Origin: Agaribacterium haliotis
Lineage (GTDB): Bacteria; Pseudomonadota; Gammaproteobacteria; Pseudomonadales; Cellvibrionaceae
Assembly: GCF_002312815.1 (NCBI RefSeq)
Contig: NZ_NKQJ01000003.1
Coordinates: forward strand, 248,001-312,000
DNA length: 64,000 bases
Reading direction: 5' to 3'
This document shows, piece by piece, positions 35,982 through 44,800 of the stretch (position 1 is its first letter; each line of letters starts with the position of its first letter). The notes below the pieces were generated by a model, which had not been told where the DNA came from, made no database searches, and worked only from the letters and a program-made list of their open reading frames with translations. A program made the translations under genes and the position numbers.

Positions 35982-37103
35982 ATGATGCGCACGATCCGAA
36001 ACCTTGGTATTGCTACCTTCCTTTCTATCACCACGCTTAGCAGCGCCCAAGCTTACGAGCGCGCCAGCGGTGTAACTGTGACTCCTATGATCGGTTACAG
36101 CTGGTACGACTTCAATGGGGTCAAGCTAGACGACGACCAACACGCGGGCCTCGGTCTCGGTTACCAAACCAGCAGCCCTTGGTCATTTGAATTCGCTTGG
36201 CAGAGCGGTGACAGCAGTGTAAACGGTCTCGACAGCGATCTCGACGTTGAGCAGTTTCGCCTGGATGTGCTCTATGACCTGATGCACAACCGCGCCTTCA
36301 ACCCTTACATCGTGTTTGGTGCGGGCCAACTGCAAGTCAACGGCGACGATATCAACAATATTAAAAACGATATGACTGACCTTGGTCTCGGTTTGAAATA
36401 CAACTTCAACCAGCACCTGGCACTGCGCGGTGACATTCGCGCAAGCTACGACCTGAACGACAGCCACCAAATGTACACGGCTAACCTCGGCCTGCAAATT
36501 TTAATCGGTGGCAGCTCGAAAAAAGCCGCAGCGGTTGCATTTATCGACAGTGACAACGACGGCATCGAAGACAAGATGGACAACTGCCCGGGCACGGCTC
36601 CCGGCACCATGGTCGACAGCTACGGCTGTGACAAAAACAAAGACAGCGATGGTGACGGTGTTGTCGACGCTCAAGACCAGTGCCCAGGCAGCAACGCCGG
36701 CGCCAAAGTTGACGACAAAGGCTGCTACTTAGTTATCAAAGAAGACATTACTTCTGAGCTTGAAGTAACCTTTGCCAACAACAGCGCTGAAATTGTTTCC
36801 GGCCGCGAAGAGCTGAAGAAGATCGCCGGTTTTATGCGCGACTACCCTCACTCTAAAGTTGTGATTGAAGGTTATACCGACAGCAGCGGTGCCGCCTCGT
36901 ACAACCTGAAACTGTCTCAAAAACGCGCTGATGCAGTTGTCAACAGCCTGGTTAACGACTACGGTGCCGACGCTACCCGCCTGACCTCTATCGGTCGCGG
37001 TGAAGCCAACCCTGTCGCCAGCAACGCCACTGCCGAAGGCCGCGCAGCTAACCGCCGTGTTACCGCTCGCGCCAAAGCTACCGTTGAGAAAACCCTCGAC
37101 TAA
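35982..37103 (+). CDS. OmpA-family outer-membrane protein with thrombospondin type-3 repeats
   Basis: A 373-residue protein with a signal peptide ending SSAQA, an eight-strand OmpA-like barrel (about residues 25-190), and one or two calcium-binding thrombospondin-3 repeats (DSDNDGIEDKMDNCPG and DSDGDGVVDAQDQCPG). It ends in an OmpA C-terminal peptidoglycan-binding domain (VVIEGYTDSSGAASYNLKLS). The barrel anchors it in the outer membrane and the last domain grips peptidoglycan. I chose ATG 35982 (or 35985) behind GGAG. A strong hairpin follows the stop. It resembles OprF. Confidence 0.88.
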   Translation: MMRTIRNLGIATFLSITTLSSAQAYERASGVTVTPMIGYSWYDFNGVKLDDDQHAGLGLGYQTSSPWSFEFAWQSGDSSVNGLDSDLDVEQFRLDVLYDLMHNRAFNPYIVFGAGQLQVNGDDINNIKNDMTDLGLGLKYNFNQHLALRGDIRASYDLNDSHQMYTANLGLQILIGGSSKKAAAVAFIDSDNDGIEDKMDNCPGTAPGTMVDSYGCDKNKDSDGDGVVDAQDQCPGSNAGAKVDDKGCYLVIKEDITSELEVTFANNSAEIVSGREELKKIAGFMRDYPHSKVVIEGYTDSSGAASYNLKLSQKRADAVVNSLVNDYGADATRLTSIGRGEANPVASNATAEGRAANRRVTARAKATVEKTLD

Positions 37104-37111
37104 TAGCTATT

Positions 37112-37138
37112 AAGTCCGCCTGCAAGGCAGGCGGACTT
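37112..37138 (+). terminator. terminator hairpin of the ompA-like gene
   Basis: A perfect 12-bp stem (AAGTCCGCCTGC / GCAGGCGGACTT) with loop AAG, 9 bases after the stop codon. The T-run is short (TTATCC), but the stem is very stable. Confidence 0.75.
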
Positions 37139-37265
37139 ATCCTCACTCCCGCTTACCACTATCGTAAGTGGCAAGGCGAATCCAAACCGGGGCGCGCTTT
37201 TAGCCCCTATAAAAACCGCAGTACACAGACTTAGTTTTAGCGCTTTGACGCAAGGAGAACTTGGG

Positions 37266-38369
37266 ATGAATACTTCCGCATTTCGCTGGGCGGTGGCCCT
37301 GCTGTGCATCTTCGGCACAGGCCTGGCACTGACAACCTACGCCTGCACCGGGCTGATGTTAAAAACCAAAGACAACAACTTTGTTCACGGCCGCACGGCC
37401 GAGTTCGGCTATTTTATCGATACCGATATCGTTGTTACCCCGCGCAATTACAGCGTTACCGGCAATACTGCCCACGGCCCGGGCATGCCGTTTAAAACCA
37501 AATACAGCTCCGTTGGCACCATCGCTTTTGGTGTGCCGGGCTACCTCGACGGCATGAATGAAAAAGGCCTTTCCGGCGGCGCCTTTTATTTCCCCGGCTA
37601 CGCCGGTTACGCCAAAACTGACTCAAGCAATAAACACAAAGCCCTGTCACAATCTCAATTTATGTCTTGGGCGCTCGGCCAGTTTAAGAATATCGACGAG
37701 CTACAAAAAGCCATAAAAAACAACGAAGTTGTTGTCACGGGTTTTATTGTTAAAGGTTTTGGCGACGAAGCGCCGCCGTTTAAATACGTGTTTTACGACA
37801 CCAGCGGCAAAAGCATTGTTGTCGAGCCGCTAAACGGCGAGCTTGTTGTCTACGACAACCCCTTTGGCTCGATGGCCAACTCACCGACCCACGACTGGCA
37901 CCTGACCAACCTGAATAACTATATTGCTCTCGATGCCAACAATCAGGAAGCTCTTAACATCAACGGCACCAAGCTCTCGGCCTTTGGCCAGGGCAGCGGC
38001 ATGCTTGGTCTACCCGGCGACTTTACCCCTCCGTCGCGCTTTGTACGCGCCACTGTCTTCAGTCTGACAGCTATCCCATCGGCAAATAGCGAAGATGGCG
38101 TTAAACAGGTTTTTCACCTGCTAAATAATTTTGATATTCCTGTCGGTATTGCCCGCGAAGAAGTCGCAGGAAAAATACTCAGCGACTACACCATGATCAC
38201 TGTCGCGCGCGACCCCAAAGAGCTCAAATACTATTGGAAAACCTACGAAGATCAGACCATACGAGTGGTCGACCTGAAAAGTTTTGACCCAAACAACAAC
38301 AAAGTTATCAAGCTCAGCACCGGCAAAACTAAGCAGGGTTTTGTCGATATGAGCGCTCAATTGATGTAA
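37266..38369 (+). CDS. exported linear amide C-N hydrolase (choloylglycine hydrolase family)
   Basis: A 367-residue Ntn-hydrolase of the bile-salt hydrolase / penicillin V acylase / N-acyl homoserine lactone acylase type. Signal cleavage after TTYA would expose C27, the N-terminal nucleophile, in ACTGLMLKTKDN. HGRTAEFG carries the conserved Arg, and PGYLDGMNEKGLSGGAFYF and NPFGSMANSPTHDWHLTNLNNY are typical of the family. A lipobox is not convincing (TYAC). The ATG at 37266 follows AGGAG. The natural substrate is unknown; acyl-amide signals or capsule lipids are options. It lies between two outer-membrane genes. Confidence 0.88.
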   Translation: MNTSAFRWAVALLCIFGTGLALTTYACTGLMLKTKDNNFVHGRTAEFGYFIDTDIVVTPRNYSVTGNTAHGPGMPFKTKYSSVGTIAFGVPGYLDGMNEKGLSGGAFYFPGYAGYAKTDSSNKHKALSQSQFMSWALGQFKNIDELQKAIKNNEVVVTGFIVKGFGDEAPPFKYVFYDTSGKSIVVEPLNGELVVYDNPFGSMANSPTHDWHLTNLNNYIALDANNQEALNINGTKLSAFGQGSGMLGLPGDFTPPSRFVRATVFSLTAIPSANSEDGVKQVFHLLNNFDIPVGIAREEVAGKILSDYTMITVARDPKELKYYWKTYEDQTIRVVDLKSFDPNNNKVIKLSTGKTKQGFVDMSAQLM

Positions 38370-38378
38370 ATGCTAAGC

Positions 38379-38399
38379 GAAGGGGTCACCGGCCCCTTC
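38379..38399 (+). terminator. terminator-like hairpin
   Basis: A perfect 7-bp stem GAAGGGG / CCCCTTC with loop TCACCGG, 9 bases after the amide hydrolase stop. TGAGCTTTATT follows, so the T-run is weak. Confidence 0.6.
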
Positions 38400-38423
38400 T
38401 GAGCTTTATTAAAGAGATTGAAA

Positions 38424-39216
38424 ATGAAATACAGTACGCCCTTTTTTTTTTGCACTCTTTTATCTAACCAGCAGCTTAAGCCACGCGCGCAATGTTGAAG
38501 TAGCCAAAAAGCTCAGCAACCCGGTTGCGCATATGATCAGCGTGCCGGTGCAATACAACTACGATGAGAAACTAGCCGGCATCGACGGCAGCAGCCGCGA
38601 TTTAACTAATATCCAGCCCGTTGTACCGTTTACACTCAACGACGATTGGAGCATTGTCTCGCGCACCATCTTGCCCATCGTCAATATCGATAGCGGCCAC
38701 GGTCAGAGCATTAACGGCAACGCCGATATTCTGCAAAGTGTGTTCTTTTCTCCGGACGACCCATATCACGGCTGGCTTTACGGTTTTGGCGCGGTCTTGT
38801 CACTGCCGGTGGCTTCAGAGCCCGAGCTCGGCAGCGAAAAGTGGAGCCTCGGCCCAACAGCGGTGGTTCTAAAACAAGAGCACGGCTGGACTTACGGCAT
38901 GCTGGTTAACCAATTGCTCGACGTCGCCGGCGATGACGACAGAGAGAGTGTGAACGAAACATTTTTACAGCCCTTTGCCGGTTACACCTGGCACACGGCG
39001 ACCTCGCTGTTCTTAAATTCAGAAAGCATTATCGACTGGGAAAACGACACTCAGTCGGTTCCGGTGAACTTAATGCTAAGCCAGGTAGTGCCTATCGCCG
39101 GGCAAATATTTAGCTTTCAAGTTGGAGCCCGCTATTGGGCCGATAGCGCACCGGCCGACCCGGAAGGCACCGGCTTTCGCTTTAATGTCACCTGGGTATT
39201 TCTTAAAGACAAATAA
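38424..39216 (+). pseudogene. outer-membrane protein gene interrupted by one extra T in a T10 tract (frameshift in signal peptide)
   Basis: The reading frame from ATG 38424 gives MKYSTPFFF and then breaks. If the ten T bases (38442-38451) were nine, it would continue as ALFYLTSSLSHA and then RNVEVAKKLSNPVAHM, joining the long frame from 38533 to 39216. That product would have a complete signal peptide and a mature protein of about 240 residues. The mature part has repeated barrel-like strands (WLYGFGAVLSLPV, FQVGARYW) and ends with an amphipathic strand. It is either a sequencing error, a phase-variable tract, or a site of transcriptional slippage. No name can be given beyond outer-membrane transporter-like. 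Confidence 0.75.
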
Positions 39217-39224
39217 CTAGGGCC

Positions 39225-39352
39225 CCTGTTAACACAAATTAAATACGCTCTGCTGGAGCCTGAGTATTCGACCAGAAAGGCATTTTGAGCGCAGTTTAGC
39301 AAGCTAAATAAGCGATAAGTAACGCATCGGGGCGGATATTCAGGCCCAGCAG
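39225..39352. repeat. imperfect inverted-repeat intergenic element, with short shared motif
   Basis: In the 481-bp gap 39217-39697 the motif CCTGTTAACAC-2-ATTAAATAC recurs (also at 33519). It is followed by an imperfect inverted repeat: left arm 39250-39269 (begins CTGCTGG) and right arm 39334-39352 (GGATATTCAGGCCCAGCAG), enclosing about 64 bases with two small hairpins (TTTAGC-AA-GCTAAA; CGAT...ATCG). Another 7-bp hairpin (ACTTAGC-GA-GCTAAGT) lies near 39425. No gene was seen in the rest of the gap, which becomes A+T-rich before the next start. Confidence 0.45.
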
Positions 39353-39697
39353 GCCAAGCCAACGGCGACGCCTGCTCTAATCTGTAAGCCCCACCTTCAC
39401 ACTGCCTCAATCTGCTCGGTAACACTTAGCGAGCTAAGTCTCAGCAAACATCAACTAGCAAGCCCTTTAGCCAAGAAAAATTCGAAACCAGTCACACTTT
39501 CACACACACACAGACTCTCTTTGGCCTTGATGACAACAAAGTTAATGAAAGCGTCACGGAAAAGCGTTACCTTTAGTTACGCCTGATCGGATAACGAACA
39601 AAAAGCAGGCAATGTGGAGCAATCGCGTTACCAATAGCAACATACGCGTAGCGCATTACTTATTCATTTTTTGCTTAAATTTTTGGAGATATCCGCT

Positions 39698-39979
39698 ATG
39701 AACATCGTAAAAGGTCTTATTTTATCTACAGCTCTATTCAGCAGTGTGGCTATGGCTGCTGTCAGCATTGATCAAACACCAGTGCAGAAAGTTAGCATCG
39801 AAGCTCAGATCAAAGATATTGATAAAGACGCCGGCATCATCACATTTGTTAACCTTGAAAGTGGTGAGACCCGCACTCTGCGTTACACCAAAGAGCTGCA
39901 AGTTCGCCGCTTAAAAGATGGCCAAAAAGTGCAGCTGGAAATCAGCCCTAAAAGCAATCTTAAGCTGAGCGCTATCTAA
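39698..39979 (+). CDS. small exported protein, function unknown
   Basis: A 93-residue protein with a signal peptide (MNIVKGLILSTALFSSVAMA) and a single small beta-rich domain (IEAQIKDIDKDAGIITFVNLESG...KDGQKVQLEISP). The module VEAQIKDIDKDAGIITF resembles one repeat of the two lipoproteins at 27.8-29.2 kb in layout. It starts at 39698 behind TGGAGA. The 40054 gene lies on the other strand. The role is unknown, probably periplasmic. Confidence 0.65.
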   Translation: MNIVKGLILSTALFSSVAMAAVSIDQTPVQKVSIEAQIKDIDKDAGIITFVNLESGETRTLRYTKELQVRRLKDGQKVQLEISPKSNLKLSAI

Positions 39980-40053
39980 GCATCGCAACTTAAGCGCAGT
40001 ACCTGTTTAAAAACAGCGATTAGACAGCATCAGTAGTACCGGTTCAGCCGGTA

Positions 40054-41418
40054 CTACTCTATCGCCGCCAGTGCCTCGCTTAAGCTTTTCACCGCTTTAA
40101 TTTTCAGCCCCGCCACCGGTTCACGCGGTGCGTTTGCCGCCGGAATAATTGCCTCGGTAAAGCCGTGTTTAGCCGCCTCTTTTAAGCGTTCAAGGCCACT
40201 CGGCACGGGGCGAATCTCTCCGGCCAAACCCAGTTCTCCAAAAACAACCAAGTCGCGCGGCAGGGCTCTGTCCCGAAAGCTGCTGACCAGCGCTAAAATC
40301 AGCGCCAAATCGGCACTGGTTTCGACAATTTTGACTCCGCCAACAGCATTGACAAAGACATCCTGATCGCCAAGCATTAAACCGCCGTGTTTGTGCAGCA
40401 CGGCCAGCAGCATATTTAAACGATTTTGCTCAAGGCCAACGGCAACCCTGCGCGGATTGCCAAAACTGGAGTCGTCGACCAAACTCTGAATTTCGACCAG
40501 CAGCGGCCTTGTACCCTCCCACACCACCATCACAATGGAGCCCGAGCTGACTTGTTCACTGCGCTGCAAAAAAATAGCAGAAGGGTTGCTGACTTCTTTT
40601 AAACCGAGCTCGCCCATCGCAAATACGCCGAGTTCATTAACCGCGCCAAAGCGGTTCTTGTGACCACGCAAGGTGCGAAAACGGCTGTCGTGACTGCCTT
40701 CAATCATAATTGAACAGTCGATAATATGTTCGAGTACTTTTGGCCCCGCTAAGGTGCCGTCTTTGGTAACGTGGCCAACTAAAATCAGCACCGCACCACT
40801 TTGTTTGGCGTAACGCGTGAGCGCCGCGGCGCTCTCTCGCACCTGAGACACAGAACCCGGCGCCGAGCTGATACCCTCAAGGTGCATCACCTGAATCGAG
40901 TCAACAACTAACAGCTTGGGCTGTAGCTGCTCGGCCTGATAAATAATTTCTTCAACATTGGTTGCCGAGAGCAAATCGAGCTTGTCCATGGGCAATTTCA
41001 AACGCTGTGCTCGTAGCGCTACCTGCTGGGGACTTTCTTCGCCGGTTACATACAGAGCCGCCTGCGTTTCGGCCAGAGCGCACAAGGTCTGCAACAGCAA
41101 GGTACTTTTACCCGCGCCCGGATGACCACCAATTAACACCACCGAGCCAGGAACAAAACCGCCGCCGAGTACACGGTCAAACTCATCCATGCCAGAAGAA
41201 AAGCGCGGAAGCTCATCGAGTTTAATCTCATTTAACTTGGCAACTTTGCTCTGCCCACCACCGGCATAGCCCTTAAAGCTTGCGTTGTTTTTTTTGGCTG
41301 CGCCGAGTCTCACTTCAACCACGGTGTTCCATTGCCCGCACTCGCTGCACTGGCCCTGCCACTTGGAATAGTCCGCGCCACAGTCATTGCAGACAAAAGC
41401 GCTTTTATTTTTTGCCAT
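40054..41418 (-). CDS. radA: DNA repair protein RadA
   Basis: A RecA-like ATPase that promotes branch migration during recombination. The 454-residue protein has the N-terminal four-cysteine zinc finger (CNDCGADYSKWQGQCSEC), Walker A GGHPGAGKST, the KNRFGAVNE motif unique to RadA, and a C-terminal Lon-protease-like domain (VFVNAVGGVKIVETSADLA, DLVVFGELGLAGEIRPV). Length and motifs are standard. It is followed tail-to-tail by a small exported gene and preceded on the same strand by the NADAR gene. Confidence 0.97.
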   Translation of the reverse strand: MAKNKSAFVCNDCGADYSKWQGQCSECGQWNTVVEVRLGAAKKNNASFKGYAGGGQSKVAKLNEIKLDELPRFSSGMDEFDRVLGGGFVPGSVVLIGGHPGAGKSTLLLQTLCALAETQAALYVTGEESPQQVALRAQRLKLPMDKLDLLSATNVEEIIYQAEQLQPKLLVVDSIQVMHLEGISSAPGSVSQVRESAAALTRYAKQSGAVLILVGHVTKDGTLAGPKVLEHIIDCSIMIEGSHDSRFRTLRGHKNRFGAVNELGVFAMGELGLKEVSNPSAIFLQRSEQVSSGSIVMVVWEGTRPLLVEIQSLVDDSSFGNPRRVAVGLEQNRLNMLLAVLHKHGGLMLGDQDVFVNAVGGVKIVETSADLALILALVSSFRDRALPRDLVVFGELGLAGEIRPVPSGLERLKEAAKHGFTEAIIPAANAPREPVAGLKIKAVKSLSEALAAIE

Positions 41419-41450
41419 AACTTAATCGTATTGTTGTTTTAATGGGCGAA

Positions 41451-41918
41451 CTAAGCGGCCTGCTCAGTTAATTTTTTGCGAATATCCATCCAGATTAAAC
41501 CGAGCTGGTTGACGCCCCGCGCATCACGACCTATGCCCCAGTAATAATCGTACAGCGAGGTTTCAATAATTAATTGATCACCGGTGGCCATCAGCGCGTC
41601 TTTTACCTCATCGTACATCTGTACCTTGGTGTACAGCGCCCTGGTCATTAACACCGCTCTTAGTTTTTTGAAGTTTTTTATTTTAAATCGATACCAGGGA
41701 TCAGCCATTTTGGCAGCTTTCAAGCCACTTTCGGCCTTTTCTATATTGGCCCGCAAGTACGATGACATAACAATACTGGCACTGTAGTAGTGTTCGGCCG
41801 TAAGCCAGTTTTTATCTTCAAGTACTATCGGGTGGCGCGAGCAGGTTGAAAGGGCATTATCTTCATCAAAGCGGCTGAATTTAATGGCGTTTTCTTTTGT
41901 TAAATCGGGTTCAAACAC
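41451..41918 (-). CDS. NADAR-family N-glycosidase (YbiA-like)
   Basis: A 155-residue protein of the NADAR fold (YbiA/DUF1768), which cleaves N-glycosidic bonds in riboflavin intermediates or ADP-ribose-linked compounds. Conserved segments are NWLTAEHYYSASIV (active-site Glu), AAKMADPWYRFK, and GIGRDARGVNQLGLIWMDIRKKL at the end. I propose GTG 41918 as start, since AGG lies seven bases upstream and the protein then has the family's usual size. A TTG at 42011, which starts 11 bases after the stop of the upstream von Willebrand gene, would add 31 residues without homology. The target is unknown. Confidence 0.8.
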   Translation of the reverse strand: MFEPDLTKENAIKFSRFDEDNALSTCSRHPIVLEDKNWLTAEHYYSASIVMSSYLRANIEKAESGLKAAKMADPWYRFKIKNFKKLRAVLMTRALYTKVQMYDEVKDALMATGDQLIIETSLYDYYWGIGRDARGVNQLGLIWMDIRKKLTEQAA

Positions 41919-42021
41919 ATTAAAACCTAGGTAATTATTTAATAAGAGTACACAAACTGTGCGCTTTACAGCAGCATCCGTACTGCTGTGGCCCGGCTCA
42001 GCAAAGGGCAATTTACAAAAC

Positions 42022-44103
42022 TCACATCGCCTTCGCCACCTGGGCTTTGCGAATTAACTGCACAAACTCCGAGCGATAACCAAAGTCGTCCTCACCTCGA
42101 TTCGCTTTGGCCAGCTCTAGCGCTTCGTCAAAACCCCAGCTGTGCACATAGCGCTCGTCTTTTAATAGCTGAGCAAAACCCGCCACCGCCGTGGCAAATT
42201 CAAATTCTTGCTTAAGCTCCGCGGGCACTTGCTGCTGAGCTTTAGTTACCGGCTGCTCTATCAGCTTCGATTGCGTCTCTCCGGGCAGTTTATAGCGAAT
42301 TTTGACAAAGGCCCACTCGCCATCAGCGGGTGCAGCAGCTTTGCTTGGTTTCGCATAACGCAAAGGCTCGTGGCTTTGCGCGGCCGAGTCCGCAGGCGTC
42401 AGCTCGTAAATTGCTGTCACTTTGTGGCCCGCACCGATATCGCCGGCATCAACTTTATCGTTGTTAAAGTCTTCATTGCGCAAAGCGCGGGTCTCATAAC
42501 CGACAAGGCGATATTCACTGACCTGGGCGGGGTTAAACTCGAGCTGAATTTTTACGTCGTTGGCCACCGGGAACAAGCTCGCGTGGGCCTCTTCAACAAG
42601 AACTTTCTGCGCTTCACTGAGCGTATCAATATAAGCCGCAACACCATTGCCATTTTGCGCCAGCTCTTGCATTAAATGATCGTTGTAGTTGCCGCGGCCA
42701 AAACCGAGCACACTTAAAAATATGCCCTTAGCGCGCTTGCGTTCGACAAAATTTTTCAGGGTTTCGCGATCGCGAATGCCGACATTAAAGTCACCGTCGG
42801 TAGCGAGAATAATACGATTTACCGCATCTTTATCAAACTGAGCTTCAGCCAGTTGATAGGCGAGCTCTATCCCTTCTGCACCAGCGGTAGAGCCGCCAGC
42901 TTCCAGGCGGTTTAAAGCGCTGAGTATCTTTTGTTTGTCTTTGACTTTGGTTGGCTCCAGCACCGTGCCCGCTGCCCCGGCATACACCACTATTGCAACT
43001 GAGTCGTCGTCGTGTAACTTACTGAGCAGCAGATTCATGCTCTGTTTAACCAGCGGCAGTTTGTCCGGACTATTCATCGAACCACTGACATCAAGTAAAA
43101 ATACCAGCTTGCTTTTAGGCTGGGCCTGCCCTTCGAGCTCATAAGCTTTAATACCAATATGCAGCAACTTTTTACCTTTGTTCCACGGGCTAGCACTCAG
43201 CCAGGTGCTGGCTTTGAACGGCTGCTTAGCATTCGTTGGCGCGGGGTAGTTGTAGTCAAAGTAATTCAGCATCTCTTCGATGCGCACACTGTCAGCCGGC
43301 GGCAGATGCCCTTCATTTAAAGTGCGCCTGACATAACTGTATGAAGCCGTATCAACATCGATGCTAAACGTCGACACCGGCTCATTTTTTACCAATTTAA
43401 TGCCGCTAAGTTCGGCGTGCTCAAATTGATCCCGGAACGCCTGTTGCCGCGCTGGTGGTAACAGATCAGACGACGCTTGAGCGTAGTTTGCCGCTGGCGC
43501 CGCCGGGGCAATTTGTTGTTTAGACAACAACATCGACCTGGACATTGACTTAGACACCGGCTTAGAAGCTATCGAGTCGACGCCAGGCGCCTCGTGCCCA
43601 GGCACTTGAGCCACTGCCGGAGCCGCTTCAGCCAATGCAGGAGCCGCTGCTGCAGACTCGGCATAAGTCTGCTTCGACGGCTCTGCGCGAAAGCCCGTTA
43701 CAATCAGCTCTTCCTCAAGCCTAGGCTCAGCTTCGGGCGAGTTAATATCGGCGACAAGGGCCTCGCCATCATTGCTAAGGGGCCGCTGGCTCACATCAAA
43801 ATCAACAAGCACGACAATAAACAATAAAGAAAAAACCGTGGCGGCGCCGCCGACAATGCCGGGTAAAAAATAACGATTCATAAAGCTGTCCTCTGTTGAG
43901 CTCTTTGCCCTACTAAGACGCAGCCAAGCAAATAATGCTTGGCTCGGTTTTGAATCTTTTTTATCGGCGCAGCCTGCGGCCGAAAACTCAGCCATCGCGG
44001 CATCAATCGCGCGCTGCTTGGCCTCGGGCTTCGCTTGCTCCGCTTGCTCCGCTCGCTCCTGCTTTGCTCTGGCAAACAACTCTTTTAACTGTTCATCATT
44101 CAT
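42022..44103 (-). CDS. membrane von Willebrand factor type A protein (YfbK-like) with N-terminal cytoplasmic segment
   Basis: A 693-residue protein: a charged cytoplasmic segment (1-80), one membrane helix (about 82-105), an Ala/Pro-rich linker, a YfbK-type N-terminal domain (VSTFSIDVDTASYSYVRRTLNEG...IEEMLNYFDYNYP), a VWA domain with an intact MIDAS motif LLDVSGSMNSPDK, and the DUF3520-like C-terminus. The ATG at 44103 has a strong AGGAGG upstream and overlaps the sigma-factor stop by 8 bp. Such sigma/VWA pairs recur in gammaproteobacteria. The N-terminal segment may act as an anti-sigma factor, which is an inference. Confidence 0.88.
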   Translation of the reverse strand: MNDEQLKELFARAKQERAEQAEQAKPEAKQRAIDAAMAEFSAAGCADKKDSKPSQALFAWLRLSRAKSSTEDSFMNRYFLPGIVGGAATVFSLLFIVVLVDFDVSQRPLSNDGEALVADINSPEAEPRLEEELIVTGFRAEPSKQTYAESAAAAPALAEAAPAVAQVPGHEAPGVDSIASKPVSKSMSRSMLLSKQQIAPAAPAANYAQASSDLLPPARQQAFRDQFEHAELSGIKLVKNEPVSTFSIDVDTASYSYVRRTLNEGHLPPADSVRIEEMLNYFDYNYPAPTNAKQPFKASTWLSASPWNKGKKLLHIGIKAYELEGQAQPKSKLVFLLDVSGSMNSPDKLPLVKQSMNLLLSKLHDDDSVAIVVYAGAAGTVLEPTKVKDKQKILSALNRLEAGGSTAGAEGIELAYQLAEAQFDKDAVNRIILATDGDFNVGIRDRETLKNFVERKRAKGIFLSVLGFGRGNYNDHLMQELAQNGNGVAAYIDTLSEAQKVLVEEAHASLFPVANDVKIQLEFNPAQVSEYRLVGYETRALRNEDFNNDKVDAGDIGAGHKVTAIYELTPADSAAQSHEPLRYAKPSKAAAPADGEWAFVKIRYKLPGETQSKLIEQPVTKAQQQVPAELKQEFEFATAVAGFAQLLKDERYVHSWGFDEALELAKANRGEDDFGYRSEFVQLIRKAQVAKAM

Positions 44104-44620
44104 AGTCTGCCTCCTCTTTGAGCCGTTTACGTATTTCATGCAGGCGCCAGCTCACGGTGCTCTCTTTAACAGCCAAAATATCAGCGGCTTGTTTGTGGGT
44201 GCAGCCCTCTGCGTAGACCAGAATCAAGGTTTCTTTCATGCCCTTGCCCATCGTGCTCACCAGCGCCAGCACTCGCTCGAGCTCCAACTGGGCCTCACCC
44301 TGGCCACTTGTTTTTGGCGGCTCATATTCGCCCAAAGGCTCAGCCTGATGGCGCTTCTGGCTTCGCCGCCAATCAAGACTTAGGTTGTAGACCAGCCGGT
44401 ACAGCCATGTTGTAAATGCGGCCTCAAAGCGAAACTGACGGATCACCTTGGCCAACTTGATACAGGCCTGCTGAGTTAAATCTTCAGCGTCTTCAACTTT
44501 GCCCAGTAACTTCAAGGCAAAACCATAGATAAGCTCGTAAACAAGGTTTAACAGACGAGCAAACGCCGCCGCGTCGCCGCGCTGGCTATCCCGTATTAAC
44601 TGTTCGTCTATTTGTTGCAT
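44096..44620 (-). CDS. ECF-type RNA polymerase sigma factor
   Basis: A 174-residue sigma factor with region 2 (about residues 10-85, with LVYELIYGFALKLLGKVEDAEDLTQQACIKLAKVI and the RFEAAFTTWLYRLVYNLSLDWRR core) and region 4 (CTHKQAADILAVKESTVSWRLHEIRKRLK, a helix-turn-helix for the -35 element). No extra anti-sigma gene is present other than the coupled VWA protein. The start at 44620 has a weak ribosome-binding site. The regulon is unknown. Confidence 0.92.
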   Translation of the reverse strand: MQQIDEQLIRDSQRGDAAAFARLLNLVYELIYGFALKLLGKVEDAEDLTQQACIKLAKVIRQFRFEAAFTTWLYRLVYNLSLDWRRSQKRHQAEPLGEYEPPKTSGQGEAQLELERVLALVSTMGKGMKETLILVYAEGCTHKQAADILAVKESTVSWRLHEIRKRLKEEADYE

Positions 44621-44800
44621 ATATAAGTTAAGTCGTGCCCGCTATCTAAATGCGCGGCTAATCGAACATTGTGCCACAGGCTTCACGCATCGTTTTGAGT
44701 TAACGGCTGTAGTGAAAGGTACAGCGATAAGACGCTGCGATACTAACTTTCCTTGGAAAATAGTTCTTTGCAGACCGAGCAAACTGGTAGAATGACCCGC

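Noticed and set aside
41451-44620. NADAR plus VWA plus sigma factor as a phage-defence island
   Set aside because: No nuclease, toxin, integrase or other defence gene is adjacent, and sigma/VWA pairs are ordinary; only a weak functional link is suggested.
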